Shown here: one piece after another, positions 36,959-49,000 of the stretch
Layout of the letters: every line of letters starts with the position of its first letter
Position numbering within the stretch: the stretch's first letter is position 1
The notes under the pieces: generated by a model
Told to the model about the DNA's origin: nothing
Database searches by the model: none
What the model saw: the letters and a program-made list of their open reading frames with translations, nothing else
Assembly: GCA_009741485.1 (NCBI GenBank)
Contig: CM019217.1
Span: forward strand, 49,155,153-49,219,152
Length of the DNA stretch: 64,000 nt
Source of the DNA: Malurus cyaneus samueli
Lineage: Eukaryota > Chordata > Aves > Passeriformes > Maluridae
Direction: 5' to 3'
Made by a program: the position numbers and the translations under genes

Positions 36959-37314
36959 TGAGACTCGGAGAAGTGAAGATGCTGTGTCCATGCTCTGTAA
37001 TGCTTTTAGGGTCTAACGTTTCCATTGTTTCAGTGAGACAGACTGAAAAAGAGGGATTACTGAAAATGCGAAAGGCTGTCAGAACGTGGGATGCTGTGAA
37101 GCCGGGGCAGAATATAGGACAGAGAGTGGAAATACTGCCTTTGCTGAAATGAGATGGAGCTCTGCCAGGCAGCGAAAAAAGGGATTGTCAAAACAGCACT
37201 CCCCCTCGGAGGCATTCCTGGTGCGGGAGAGGAGGGTCTGCCCACTGCAGGGAGATGGAGGCCTTCCCCCTCGGTGGGATGCAGCGCTCGGAACTGGCCG
37301 GCAGCAGCAGGGAG
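36959..37314 (+). other. Exon-like block, probably noncoding
   Basis: A GC-richer block bounded on the left by an acceptor-like pyrimidine-rich TTTTCTGTTCATTTTCAG (ending 36958; a second candidate ends at 37033) and on the right by a donor-like GGGAG|GTAATT (37315). No single frame stays open across it, so if transcribed it would be a UTR or lncRNA exon. Splice-like sites occur by chance, so support is weak. Confidence 0.2.
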
Positions 37315-37401
37315 GTAATTAGCGCTGACACAAAACACAAGGCAAGGCTTTTGACGCTTGTTTTTCAGTTTTGACAGAGAGGAAAATCATAAGAAAGGTG
37401 G

Positions 37402-37468
37402 CTTTTTTTTTTTTTCTTTTTTTTGCCTTTTGCTTTTTCCCCTTCCCCCTCTCTCTTTCTCCCCTCCT
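37402..37468. repeat. Long pyrimidine tract
   Basis: About 65 bases almost free of purines on the plus strand: T runs grading into CT-rich sequence. It is low complexity and could form non-B DNA. Confidence 0.9.
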
Positions 37469-39158
37469 TAAATAGCTTTCTCTCTTCAAATTACCTGAAA
37501 TCACTGGTACGTGGGCCACGTTCCATGGCGCTGCCCACTCCTCCACACTTGTCAGCCTGGAAAAAAGAGGTGTACTTTATTGAAATACTAAACGAAATGA
37601 GAACAGGAATTTAAATATAATGCTCGGCCTGCTCACAGGCAGACGAAGAAGATTCAGTAGTTGAAGACATAACAGAAAATTTGAAGTGTGAAGGAGAAAT
37701 AAACTGAATGCAAAGGAGCATGCAGAGGGGAGCTAAACTACATAACGTGGCGAAGGTAAATTAAAGTGGCTGAACTGTTTTTGAAATGGAAACTCAGCAT
37801 CTGTCTATTCTCTCTCTTGCCTGTATTGGTGTCCAGAGGTCCAGCTCAGAAATCTGTGTCCCACTGTGCTAACCTCAGTAAAAACACTGTAACTTGGTGC
37901 CTCCCACCACTATTGCCCAGCATCTAAGCAAAAGCATTCTCTCAGTTCTGATTTGCTTTTTCACTTCTATGTTGCCTGCTCTTTGTAGGTCATGTGTAAG
38001 CAATTTTTTCTGCTGCTTTTTCTAGGAGGTTAAGTAATTAACTTGGAGGAGAATGGGAAGCTGTGATCTTGCCTCACTTTGAAAGGCCATTTCCTGAGAT
38101 TTCTGCTGCGTGCTTCTTCCTCCTCTGAAATTTCTTACACTGAGTTCTTGCATGGGGAGTTGATATTCTTGATATCAAAGCCCCAGCTGGGATATTTTTC
38201 AATTGTGAAGGATCCTATGGAGTATTATACTCCTAAAGGGACTTTACAATGATGGGGTGAGGCATGATGAAATATTGGACTGTTTTGTTTTGAGGCTTTT
38301 TTTAATGGCTGAGCCCTGTCTACTTGTATTCTGCTATGATGGGGGTCAAAGTTTGCTAATGCAAACACAGCCTGAAATTTCAGATCATGCTTAATGGCTC
38401 AGTGGTTAGAGGATGCAGTCCTGAAGTTCCTGAAACAAGTCTGGATCTTCTAGATGTCACTACATGAAATAGTGACCCCATAACCCCCATAACTGGTAGA
38501 AACTTGACTTGTCATCTAAAATCTGGATTTATTTGAGATGTAGCTGATCCCCCAAATATAAATTCAGTACCATTCATCATTTTCATCTATGATTTTGACT
38601 AGCTTCTCTAGTCTGTCTCTGCTGTTGTCAGTCTGACAGGTTTGTTCTTTACAGGGTTAATTAAGAATTCAGTCTGGTTCCTACACATGGAATCTGCACG
38701 TTAAAATCAATGTGGATTTCTACCTACACTCCTTGTTTGCAGAAAGGAAATGAAGACCCTGCACTATGAAAACAATTGCTGAATTTATTCTCTGTACCAG
38801 ATGCCAGTAATGAGGTGGGGAGGAAGACTCATCCATCCGTTCTTTTAAATTGAGTAGATATTTTCTTTCCTATTTTTCTAATTGATATACCTTACCCTTC
38901 AATGTTTTTTATGATCACTTTCTCATTCCTTCCTCCTTGGTTTCTTTTCCCCTCAAATACACATCCCAATCTGCACTGCTGTTTGCTCTTCTTAAGTCGT
39001 GGTGTGGTTTTGAGTCTTAGTCACATTAAGAATATCTCTTTCCAGCATTTCCTGCCCTGAAATAAATGCTTGTAATGGTTAAGGGTGCCAGAAAATTCCA
39101 GCACTGTTTTTTTTCTTATACTTTTATTTTTTATCAGGAACCAAAGCATCTTCCAGCT
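37469..39158. other. Unique noncoding sequence
   Basis: AT-leaning sequence with no recognised exon, repeat or RNA gene. Confidence 0.6.
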
Positions 39159-39241
39159 TCCTCAACTCCCTCACAATTTGTTAATGTAAACACTTTTCTG
39201 AGAGCAATACTAGATATAGGCGAGTTAGCTTTTTTTTTTTT
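39159..39241 (+). repeat. 71-bp exact duplicate plus poly-T, copy 2
   Basis: Identical to 34747-34817 over 71 bases, then 12 Ts. Unlike copy 1 it is embedded in uninterrupted sequence on both sides, so it is the better candidate for the true locus. Confidence 0.9.
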
Positions 39242-39540
39242 CTTCTTTTTTTAAAGATCTCTTTCCCATCATATCTCTGATGTGGGGTTTTATGCACCAG
39301 AAATGATTGTAAAGCAACCTTTCCCTCAGCCCATGTTTCTCGATGAATCTTACCTTCCCATTCTTGTCCCTTCCCATTCTTTGTCTTGTCACAATAAACA
39401 ATCAACAGTTCCAAATAATGTTGTAATTAAAATGTCCTCAAGGAATAGTTGTTATGGATACTGTTAAGTACACTTAGAAATGTCGGGGGATATGGGGAAA
39501 GAGGAAATAGAGGAATTAGAAGCAATAGAAAGTAATAACC

Positions 39541-39830
39541 TGGCCCGCCGCCCCCGGAGGGCGGGTCCTTGTGACGCGGCCCGGCGGAGGCGCTGCCATG
39601 GGCTCCGCCCGCAGCATCCCCGCAGCATCGCCGGAGAAACGCAGCTCCCTGGGGCTCCCCCGTGTCCGGGACCTGCCCGCTGTCACCGCCTGGATCGCTT
39701 CGTGCTCCGGGCCTGGCAGTGTGTGTGTCGCTGCGGTGTTCTCTGCTTGTTCTGCCCTGCAGCCTCCGAGGGGACTGGCAGATGAGAGAGGAACTCCTCC
39801 TTCCCTTCCCCGCGGCTGGAGCTTCAACTG
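39541..39830. promoter_or_regulatory. Compact CpG island
   Basis: About 290 bp of strongly GC-rich DNA with roughly two dozen CpGs in the first 200 bp, in a window otherwise nearly CpG-free. It holds a GC box (GGGCGGG, 39559-39565), a CCGCCCCCGG stretch on its left, and a CRE-half-like TGACGC at 39572-39577. In birds such islands normally mark unmethylated, TATA-less promoters. The abrupt left border with A-rich DNA is notable. Direction of transcription is undetermined. A GC-rich retrocopy fragment is the alternative. Confidence 0.7.
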
Positions 39831-39847
39831 CTCTTGTCTGTACTAAA
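39598..39847 (+). CDS. Candidate first exon of unrecognised gene
   Basis: I do not recognise this product. An ATG at 39598 sits in good Kozak context (GCTGCCATGG), about 30 bp downstream of the GC box and inside the CpG island. The frame stays open for 82 codons. It starts MGSARSIPAASPEKRSSLG and stops at TAA 39844-39846, immediately before a donor-like AAA|GTAAGG (39848). There is a short Ser/Pro/Arg-rich start, then a mildly hydrophobic Ala/Val/Ser/Cys-rich middle, and no domain. GC-rich DNA has few stop codons, and both strands have frames of about 90-144 codons here, so the frame alone is weak evidence. A noncoding first exon (lncRNA or 5' UTR) is at least as likely. Confidence 0.2.
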
Positions 39848-42800
39848 GTAAGGCTCTGCACTCCTAGCCATATACACAGACAAATTGACTTTACAGCATG
39901 TTTGTTTCCTTAAAAAAGTCATTACAAATTTGGCAGAAAATAAGGGTTTCTGCTCAGCCATTTAACTCCTTAACTCGTCAATAGTTTTAAAAAAATATCT
40001 TTTAATCTGACCCCTTCATTTCATTTATTTGGCCTGGCACCCTGTGTTTTTGCTCCGCCTAAATGAAAAGTAAAGCACAGCGGAGCAGCAATCTCTGTTG
40101 TGAGTATATATTCAGAGAATCTCTTCGCTAAATGGGTAGTGGCTCACCCAAGACAGAAATTGTAGCTTTGCTTCAACACCCTATTGCAACAATGTCAATG
40201 CTGCTGGCGTTGCCCACTAGGAAGGGCAGCGGTCTGCCTAATAACTCTTCAAAACCCTTAAAACCAGGTTGGAGAGAAAAGTGGAAATTACCCTGGGTCA
40301 TCCTGGGAAGCCCTGGAAACTCCCACAAACAAAAGTAAGGAACATCTAGAATGAGCTGAAGGAAAGATAAACATGAAAAACAGTTGTAACAGGGAAAGCA
40401 CAGAATGGCCTCTCCAGTGATGTGAAGGCTTCTTGTATTTGAATACCTCATTAGGCAGCTGCATGGGAACTGGACACCTAAATATCTCAAACAACTAAGA
40501 TTTTAAGCTGTCTGAAAAGGGAAGTGATCTTCTGTTTCAGGATATGAAAATGTGGGTTGAATAGTTACTTTCCGCTCCATGAGTTCAAGATTTGTCTCAT
40601 CAATCACAAACCTAGGAAATAATAGTAAAGATTTATGTTCTATATGGCTATGCACTTGTTTATTCTGAGAAATACAGAACGAGAAGGGATGTTAGAGGTC
40701 TTACTTTATGAATTAAATACCTTTTAAGTGGATGTTGTATCCTGTGAAGTGATTTCCTCTGAACATGAGTAGAGCTCTATGGGACTATTGCAATGCTCAA
40801 TTAGGTGGGTATGTGTGTGTCCCTCATGAGATCAAGGCACATCCTGGGAAAGCCCAGAGGCTGGGCAAAAGCCTTCAAGGTGTACATAAATACTGTTGCA
40901 TGATGCAGATATTTCAGTCTTTTGTTCCTCTAAAAAGACAAACCCAACTTTTTTAATTCAATCTTAGGCATGAGAAACCTGAAATTTTAGCAGAAAACTG
41001 CTTGTGTTTTTGATGCTAAGCTAAATTTTAAAATGGAGGGAAGGAAAAAAAAGGCATTTCAAAGGTGAAATTTTGAGTTAATGCTAAGAAAATTCAGTAT
41101 CTAGACAAAATTGTAAGTAGCTAAGAATAGGAATTCAAAAGCTACTCTGCCCTCTCAGTATGTTACTACCATGACACTATAGTAATTTATTGCTGCAGAA
41201 CATTCCCTTCTAGAACTCTCTAAATATTTTAAGGAATTTCAATTACATATTGCAGGGGAACATCTTTAAAAGCGTTCAGGTTTGCTAGCTTTAAGGACCT
41301 TAGAGGAATCCATATGCAGAAAAGCAAACAAACCAGTGAGAAATGTACAATGTTTAATTAAAATACTAGGTTTTGGCACATTCTTCTTCTTACTAACCAT
41401 GATTTATTAAGGAAAAAATCCCTGCATAAAATCCTTTAAGTATACAGATAATTTTTTTTCCTTCTGTGTTTTGTACAAGTGGCGTGTGTTGTTACCGACA
41501 AAAAAGTCATAGACTTTGGTATGTGTTTTGTTCTTTTCATATGTTAATGAGTTATGGACTGTGCTGCACCATTTATAGAATCAGCAGTTAAATGCTTATT
41601 GTCCTGAGAAATGTTGAATTCATTTTGAGAGAAATAATAGATTCCCTATCTTCATCTCAGTAATCAATTGTTATGATAGATGCTCAAGTGCTGTGGATGC
41701 AGGCAGACAAGAGAGCTGCTCGAGAAGAGCGTTGCCATCCTCAGTGCCAGTCAGGACTCTCTGGCTCTCAAGTGTCACATGGAAAACACAGGTCATTTTT
41801 GCCACATGAGTGTGTGCAACTAGGAGATGTAGTTTCCAGGCTGTTACAACTACAGAGTTGGTACAAAACAGCTCTCCTGTTTTTACTCCATGCAAATCTT
41901 GAATGATTTCAAGGATTATGATTAAGAAGGGAAGGAAGGCTTGGATGCTTCAGTAACTTGTTAAGTGCTCAGTTACAGGTGTTAGTTCTGTACTGCCTCT
42001 TTCTGCAGTGCAAAGCTGGTACTTCACAGCAAATTATTGCCATGTAGCATTAAAAGTTCAAAATTTCAGTTTGGGAGGCAGTAAATAGCATTTCTGCTTT
42101 CTAACTGGTATTTACTTGGGAGCCAGAATTTTTTTGTGACATTCTCTGCTTCACTTTGATGCTGGTTACTGCTTTTGCCTGCTTTGTGAAGCTGCATAAT
42201 ATAAGTAGTAAGTATTAATCTTTAGAAATAGATATTTGCTTCCTTTCAAAGTCTAAACTGAGCCTACTGCTGGTAGATTAAAGTTAAAAGGAGCTGTGAG
42301 AGGGTTAAGCCTATATAATGATGATAAGTAACAGAGGCCTTTTTGGAAGTAATGCAGGAATCTTGGAGCATCTGGAGAGATGTGCTAATTCCTTGTTGAT
42401 TTCTCTCTTATCAGGAATCAGTGCTGCAAGAGAGAAAAGATCCTGGGCATGATTCTGAGCTTTGTGGACTAGACTTGGCTACACAGCTCCGTGAAGTACT
42501 CCACCTCTGCTTACACCAGCCTAGCTTCTCTTGCGGGGTACAGCAAGGGATATGCACTGCAGGAGCTGATGAGGAGCTGTGCCTGACTATTACATAGGTA
42601 TGGTCAGTATGAAAGATTTGTTCCAAGTTTTTATCTTGGTGATATCAGTGCTCTCCTAAAATCAACCAGCAACGAAAATGTAGCTGAGAGCAGCATGGCT
42701 ATTTATTTTTACAGTCTCTTGTATTTGTGGTCTCAGTAGTGGGACCTGATGGTTTCAGCGCCCTAACTCAGAACATCTCTCAGCAGGCACTCATCTCACC

Positions 42801-45800
42801 AGCCCAGCCCAGGCTGTACGGTAGTAATTAATTCTGAAGAAGGCTAGGTGGATTTCAGGTATGATATTATTAGCACTGAGGTAACTGAGTGACATACCAG
42901 AAGAATCTCAAATTGCTAGCTCTGTTGTGAACATAGAGGATTCTGGCTTGTTGTTGCTTAAATACCCTCCTATATTCCCTTGGCTGCAACTAAACTGCAG
43001 AATATTTACCTACCTGATTGTTGTTTGTAAATCTAGGCTCTTCCCTCCCCCCAGCCCCTAAATCTTTCGTAGATACCAAGAGGAAAAAATGGTGTACAAG
43101 AATGTGGCCATAAAGCATTTCTTTTCTGTTCTGCCTCTCTGTGTAGAGCTTTTTGTGGCACTCAGGGGTGCAGTAGGGCTTGAACAGTCCAGACAGTGTG
43201 CCAAAGTATATTCCTGTAGGACAGCACTAGAGATCCCTGCTCGTAAACCCTGCCTGCAGAGCTGTAACCAGAGAGAAAAAGAGAGAGAGGGAAAGAGAAA
43301 AGGAAAGAGGTGAAGCAGGGAGGACACAGAGGTGTGATTAAGGACGTACAAAGACTGACAGAGAAAACCGAGAGAGAGAACATAGTGAACAGATTGGTAG
43401 ACGGGAAACAACCTCCCAGGGCCAGGTTGAAGACAAAGGGGCTGAAACAGAGAGTAAAGGAAAAAAGGTGATTTCAATTTTGCGGTATTAAAATAAGAAG
43501 AAAAGCTAGGCCAGTCCCGACCAGGCTATATGGAAAGTCCAAGAGCTGGATGGAAATCAGTAGGCAGAGGCTGTGAAAAGAAAGGGAGAGGCGGAAGAAA
43601 GGAAGATTCGTCTTGAGAGCAATAAAATGTGCTATACTTTGTGCAGGATTGAAAACTGTTCTGCTGGGAAGGTGTGTTTGGTTGTGGACGAAATGCTCAG
43701 AAATCTGCAGGGAGAGATGGGAAAGGCCATTTGCAAAGAGGTAGTGTGAAGAGCTTTGCATAGAGATAATTTGTAACAAAGTAAAATGGTGGTGACTTCA
43801 TTAAAAAGTGCTCGATGCTTACCACCATTAAATTTCAGGCCACTTGCCTGGGTATCTAAACATGGATTTAAGGGCACAGCTTTAAATGTGTGGAAGAAGT
43901 GGAGCAAGGGGCTTGGTATACCTTATTTGCTGGTGTAAATGTCTGGAAATCAGACTTTCCTGGATGTCAGATGGCACAGATTACTGCTGTTGTAGTAGAT
44001 GTTTAGCAACTCAGATTTCACTCTTAAGACCAGGAGAGTGTGAGATAATGTCAAGAGAAGTTGGTGGAGCTCTTGCAAGCCTTTCTACTGTGGAATCTTC
44101 CTGGATGTTTTTAGTTACGCATCGGCTTAATCTTGGTTTCTAATTAATGATTTGGAAGCTGGTGCCCATTTGTGAGAAGCGCATTTAAACTGATAATATT
44201 GTCATCTGTGTTGTTAGTCTTGTGATTTATTTCTATGTTTGGCTAGCTTTGCTCATGCATGTACAGTCTAAAATTGAACATAAGTTCCATACCACATATG
44301 GTGTTAAATACCAATTTTAATGCAGGTTTTTATTGTATTTGGCCATGATTGAACAGAAAATAAAGAATGGCAACATTAAGAGGATCTTTAGAATTTCAGC
44401 CAGTCCCCTCATTTTGACTAGGGACGTCATGAGAAATTGGGAACTGGGATAAGTGAATGGGGCTGGTTAGGGGAGTTTGAGGGCTCCTCTTCTTCCCTTT
44501 TTCAATTCCTTGAAACTTTCATTAAATTATGGATAAACTCTCAATAAGAACAAAAGAGTAAAAGAATGACAGCTTCAATTTTTAGACTCGACCTAAAAAA
44601 TTGCTTTGCAGACATAAAGAAACATAAAGGATTGAAATGTATGACTGTAAACATCAGATATTATACTGCCTTTTTTCAGATTCGGCTTCTGATATTCATG
44701 TTCATGAATAGCCCATTTCAGTGACATTACTGGGACAAAATCCCTCTGGGTGTAATTCCTGTTATTTCACTAACATCGGTTAAAGTCAACATCTCTACAG
44801 ATTTGAACTTGCTTGATGAGTTTTGTGGGGTTTGTGTTTTACACTCAACAAGATGTGTCTGCTGTCAGTGCATGGATATACTTTGGAATCTGGTGGAAAA
44901 TACTGTCAGCTGTGTGGGGAGAAGGCTGCAAAGGGCAGAGTGAAGTCTGACCAAGCAGCAAAGGACTCCACGAGGTGTGCTCTGTGGGGAGGAGTGGGAA
45001 GGGAGTTTGTGAGTACAGAGCATTGCAGAATGGCAGCTAAGGACTCCCAGGGAACAGGTACTCAGAAAAGCACTGAGTGCCTAAAAGCAGTACAGCACAC
45101 ACCCTTCTATGAATTTGAAAGGGACTGTGAACAACAGACAAGTAGATTTATTAAAATGGCTTGTCTAGCAAGCTAACATTAAGCTAAGTGAGGGAGTAAG
45201 AAACTGTTAACAAACCACTGAAGAAAATGTGGGGTTTATTGCAGTTGGAAAGCATGAAACTCTGCAAGTAGAGTATTCGTATGAGAGGCCAGACAAAAAG
45301 GAGACACTTGAAACACATACATTTAAAATTTAGGAGTTGCACAGGTAATTTGGAATCCTTCCTTCAGAAACAAATTGTAATGGACATCAGGGAGCGAAAC
45401 TGTGAGTGGAGATGTTTGAATATCCTGAGTTAACCTTAGAAAAACAGTAAGAATGGAGGAGGCCACATCACAGAGGCAGACCAGACTGCAGATACTGGAA
45501 GGAAAACCAAGGCAATTATCCCCTGAATTGGGGCCACAACCCATCACAAGCCCATGAGAGCACAGGAGGCAGAGCAAAACCAATGACTCCGAGGGGAAAT
45601 GTGCCAACATGCACAGAGCTCTCTTTAAATGCTGCTCCAGCACTCTGTGCTATCTGTATGTGATGGCTTTCAGCAGGCTGTGTGAAATGATTTGGTAGCC
45701 TTAGCTGAGTCCCACCACAGAAATGCCAAGCTTCTTAAGCTGCTTAACAGGCTTGGCGAAGGGGATAATGATTAACCATTTATTAAAGTCAGCCCCTCCA

Positions 45801-46000
45801 GGTCAGAATGAGGGATATTGGTAGTGAGAAAGCTCATGCTGCTCTTGCCTTCCCCAGTGCCTTTTATGCAGATAGAGGACTTTAGCCTTTGGGGATACAG
45901 TCAGTGGTATTAAATTTACTTAAAAGTATGAAGTGCCTTCATTTCTGTGCTGAATACCACTGTGGGCCATTGTAAACTTCCCCCGTGCAGTTTGAATCTC
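39848..46000. other. Unique noncoding sequence
   Basis: No recognised exon, RNA gene or interspersed repeat. It contains a purine-rich GA tract (43271-43310). The open frames include 139 codons on the minus strand at 43058-43477, the complement of that tract and its flanks, and 117 codons at 44823-45176. Neither shows a domain. Confidence 0.6.
43271..43310. repeat. Purine (GA-rich) tract
   Basis: Forty bases with no pyrimidine, made of GAGA and GAAA units. A simple repeat. Confidence 0.9.
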
Positions 46001-49000
46001 CTTAAAGGCAGACATGCACTGGTTTCTCAGAAAAGCTCTACTGAGAGCATGCAGTGTACATGTCAACTTAATTAAATGAATTTGTTTAAAATATGATCGA
46101 TGGTGTGTGAAATTATATAATTATTCCATAAATACACTTTGTTAATTAATTAATATTTTAATTAAAGGGTAATTGGAAACTCTTTGCATTACTACCTTTT
46201 TTGAAGGACGTGAATGTGTCTTTACCTCACATTCACTGATTAGACCAAATAACCCTTTTAAAAAAGAAGGTATTAAACTAGGAGCCCAGGAGATTAGGGG
46301 AAAAATAAAAAAATGGCACAAGATGACAGCTATGTCCCAGTTTGCCATAGGAAAGAATTTGGCTGCCCTTTAAAATCTTTGCTTTCAATCAGCCTTCAGT
46401 TTTTCTAATATCCTTTGTGTCTCTTATTCTGGGAGAGTGATTGTCTCTCTGGGAGTTTTGCCTTGAAATGTCTCTCTGGCAAAAGAACTTGGATCAAAGT
46501 GCTATGGACTAGTTGTTGGTTGAGAGAGGCTGGTATTAGCAGTTTGTCAGAGCTAGACAGAAATCCCTCTTTTCCCTTCATAATCATTTTCCTCCAGTAT
46601 CGTTCAGTTTACCTGTTTATTTTGAAGACTATCCATATTAACAAACCCAGACTCCCTATTACTCACTGCCAGAACAGCACACCAATCCCCAGACCACTTT
46701 TTGTAACTGCTGGTGTGGAATAAATGAAAAGAAATGACTGGAAACCAAGAGAGAAATGACTGTGGCCCTTATCTTGCCCCTGCAAATACATATATAATTC
46801 ACACTGAAGCCAACAGGCTAGGAAGGGTAAATATGAGGCCTGTCTCTGAAAAATTATCAAGGGCTTACAAATTAAGGCCCTAATTTTGCAAACTTGCACA
46901 ATTAAATGTGAATGCCTTCTGTGAAGGCATTGGAAAGAGTGCTGCTTCCAGGTCTAAACTGAGCTCATGCTTTTATTTGAAGCTTTGGGGTGTAGACGAA
47001 TATGAACCAGGGAATTCAATAGATAGTTATTCTGCATCTTTTGTTCTTCTGCTCACCTGGCAAAATTAAACTGGTAACTTTCTGCAGCTGTTAACCACTC
47101 TGCAGCTGCCTGGATGCACCAAGCGCTAGTAAGTGTTGTTTGACTGTGACTGGTACAAAATGTTGGTGGTTTTTGATTTCTAATGTGTCCCGCAGTACCA
47201 TACCCACTGTAGACCTAGAAGGTCCTAAGAGAAATCGTAAGTTCATTGCAATGACAGCACTTCAGTGGGTGACATAAGAAGATTATATGAGGCTAGAACA
47301 GAAAGAACAAGAAGCACCATAACTATCATACTGACGAGTAAAATCTAAGTCACTCAGGAATAGATTACAGCACATCTAGGAATGGCAAAGGACCCATATA
47401 TTAGCACATGAAAATTTACACAGCTTTTCAGTGATTATTAGATTTTTAAAACAAAAATCTTACATTTAAAATAGTTTTTAAACTCCTAATTTCAAAACGT
47501 AGGTCACTATTATTGTCTCCCGTAGAAAAGCTACTCTTATTTGTCTTTAAATCCAACAGTGAACCACAAGCCACGCCTGACTTATTCATGTGTGACATGT
47601 CAGGTGCATGAGAGCTTACATCACATGCTATGCTGATGCATAAAATTTTTAAGCCTGTCCTTGACAACTGAACAATTCAGCAACCTGGACACAAGCTGCA
47701 GGGATCAAAAAGTAGGACAAAATTACAACTGTTTATACAGCTTTGCACAATGCCATGGCAATGCTTTCTGTAAGAAGAAATATTTACTGAGAGTAAACAT
47801 GCTTTAGAATGAGATTTAGTGTCTGTGTCTTCTCTGCAGAGATCCACACGACTCAGCCCAAGCAACAAGCAGCCCTGTGGGTTGGGCTATGATTTCAGAG
47901 AGCTCTGGAGCCTACAGCTGTGGGGACACTGGCACTGGACATGACCCTGCAAGGCCAGCACGGCAGGCTGCTGTCAGAGACTGGATGTTGTATGTCTCAC
48001 AGCATCTTGCAGTACCAGTGCCTGTATCTGGTAGGAAGACCTGGCTGGAGGTTTGCATAGGGTGGGGCTTTAAGCACCCTGCTCTGCCTCCAGAGCCACC
48101 CCAAGCCCTGGCTGACCGGTCAGTCAGGGACTCGTGGAGTGGCTGTGCTCACCTGAGCACTGAGTGGCCAAGGCACGGGCAGTCCCGCTCAGGGGCTGCA
48201 TGAAGACCGCAGGTCACAGAGGCCAGAGTAGGAGGTCAGCACGTGGTCACAGCCTAGAAGCCTGCATGCAGTTTCTGTGGTGCTCCTGCTGGAACTCTAG
48301 GAGGTGGGAGCTATCTGTGTGTTTTTCTACATCTCTTCTCTCTGTGTCTTCCTCTCTGCTTCTCTTTCTTTCCCGAACTGTCTTTTCCCAGAACTTGTGG
48401 AGAGCATGGCATTTCCTAAGTCAAAAGGTTTTGCTCTGGTAGGCTAAGTTTATGCAAAGTAAACGCTCAATTAACATGAAATAATGCTATGACAAGTGGG
48501 TTTATGTTGTATGAGGTGTCATATTTCATTCTTTGCAAAAGATGGTTGATTTCTCATGGTGTAAGCAGATGGCAGGGAGTAATGTTAGGGTTGAGAGACC
48601 TGATGAGCCTTGAGCTCCAGAACTCCCTGGGATCCAGCCTGGATTACTGCTGCTTGAGGAGCTTAACCTTTTTCCTTGGTGAATTCTCTGTTTTTCAAAT
48701 GTACAGGATCATTTTGGGTCAGAGAAAATTTCCATGACATGAAGAAATACTTGCATACACAAAAGGGAAATTTAATGTAAGTTCTGCTTCTGTTTTTCTG
48801 CCATACTGCAGATTGTTTGACAAGAATGATACCAACTAATGCCAATGATTGCATAGTTTATGATACTGACATCTGTCCAGGAGAAACTGGCCCAAAAACA
48901 TCAAACTTATTTTGCAGATGTCACTGAATAATCATTAGGTGGTGATAATTTTCATTTGCCCATTGGGGAAAGGCTCCAGCATATTAAAGGGTTGAAGTTT

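Noticed and set aside
39427..39861. Longest open frame in the window (144 codons, minus strand)
   Set aside because: It runs through the CpG island, where GC-rich DNA has few stops. Several other frames are also open there, and no domain or transcript signal favours this one.
43058..43477. 139-codon minus-strand frame with hydrophobic, Leu/Phe/Ser-rich sequence
   Set aside because: Much of it is the complement of a GA-rich tract, which yields Leu/Phe/Ser codons. No family resemblance.
44823..45176. 117-codon plus-strand frame with a Cys-x2-Cys-like start
   Set aside because: A single CQLCGEK stretch is not a zinc-finger pattern. No repeats of it and no supporting context.
47870..48250. GC-richer stretch as a gene or CpG island
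   Set aside because: It is raised in G+C but poor in CpG, with mixed open frames. No promoter motifs or domain.
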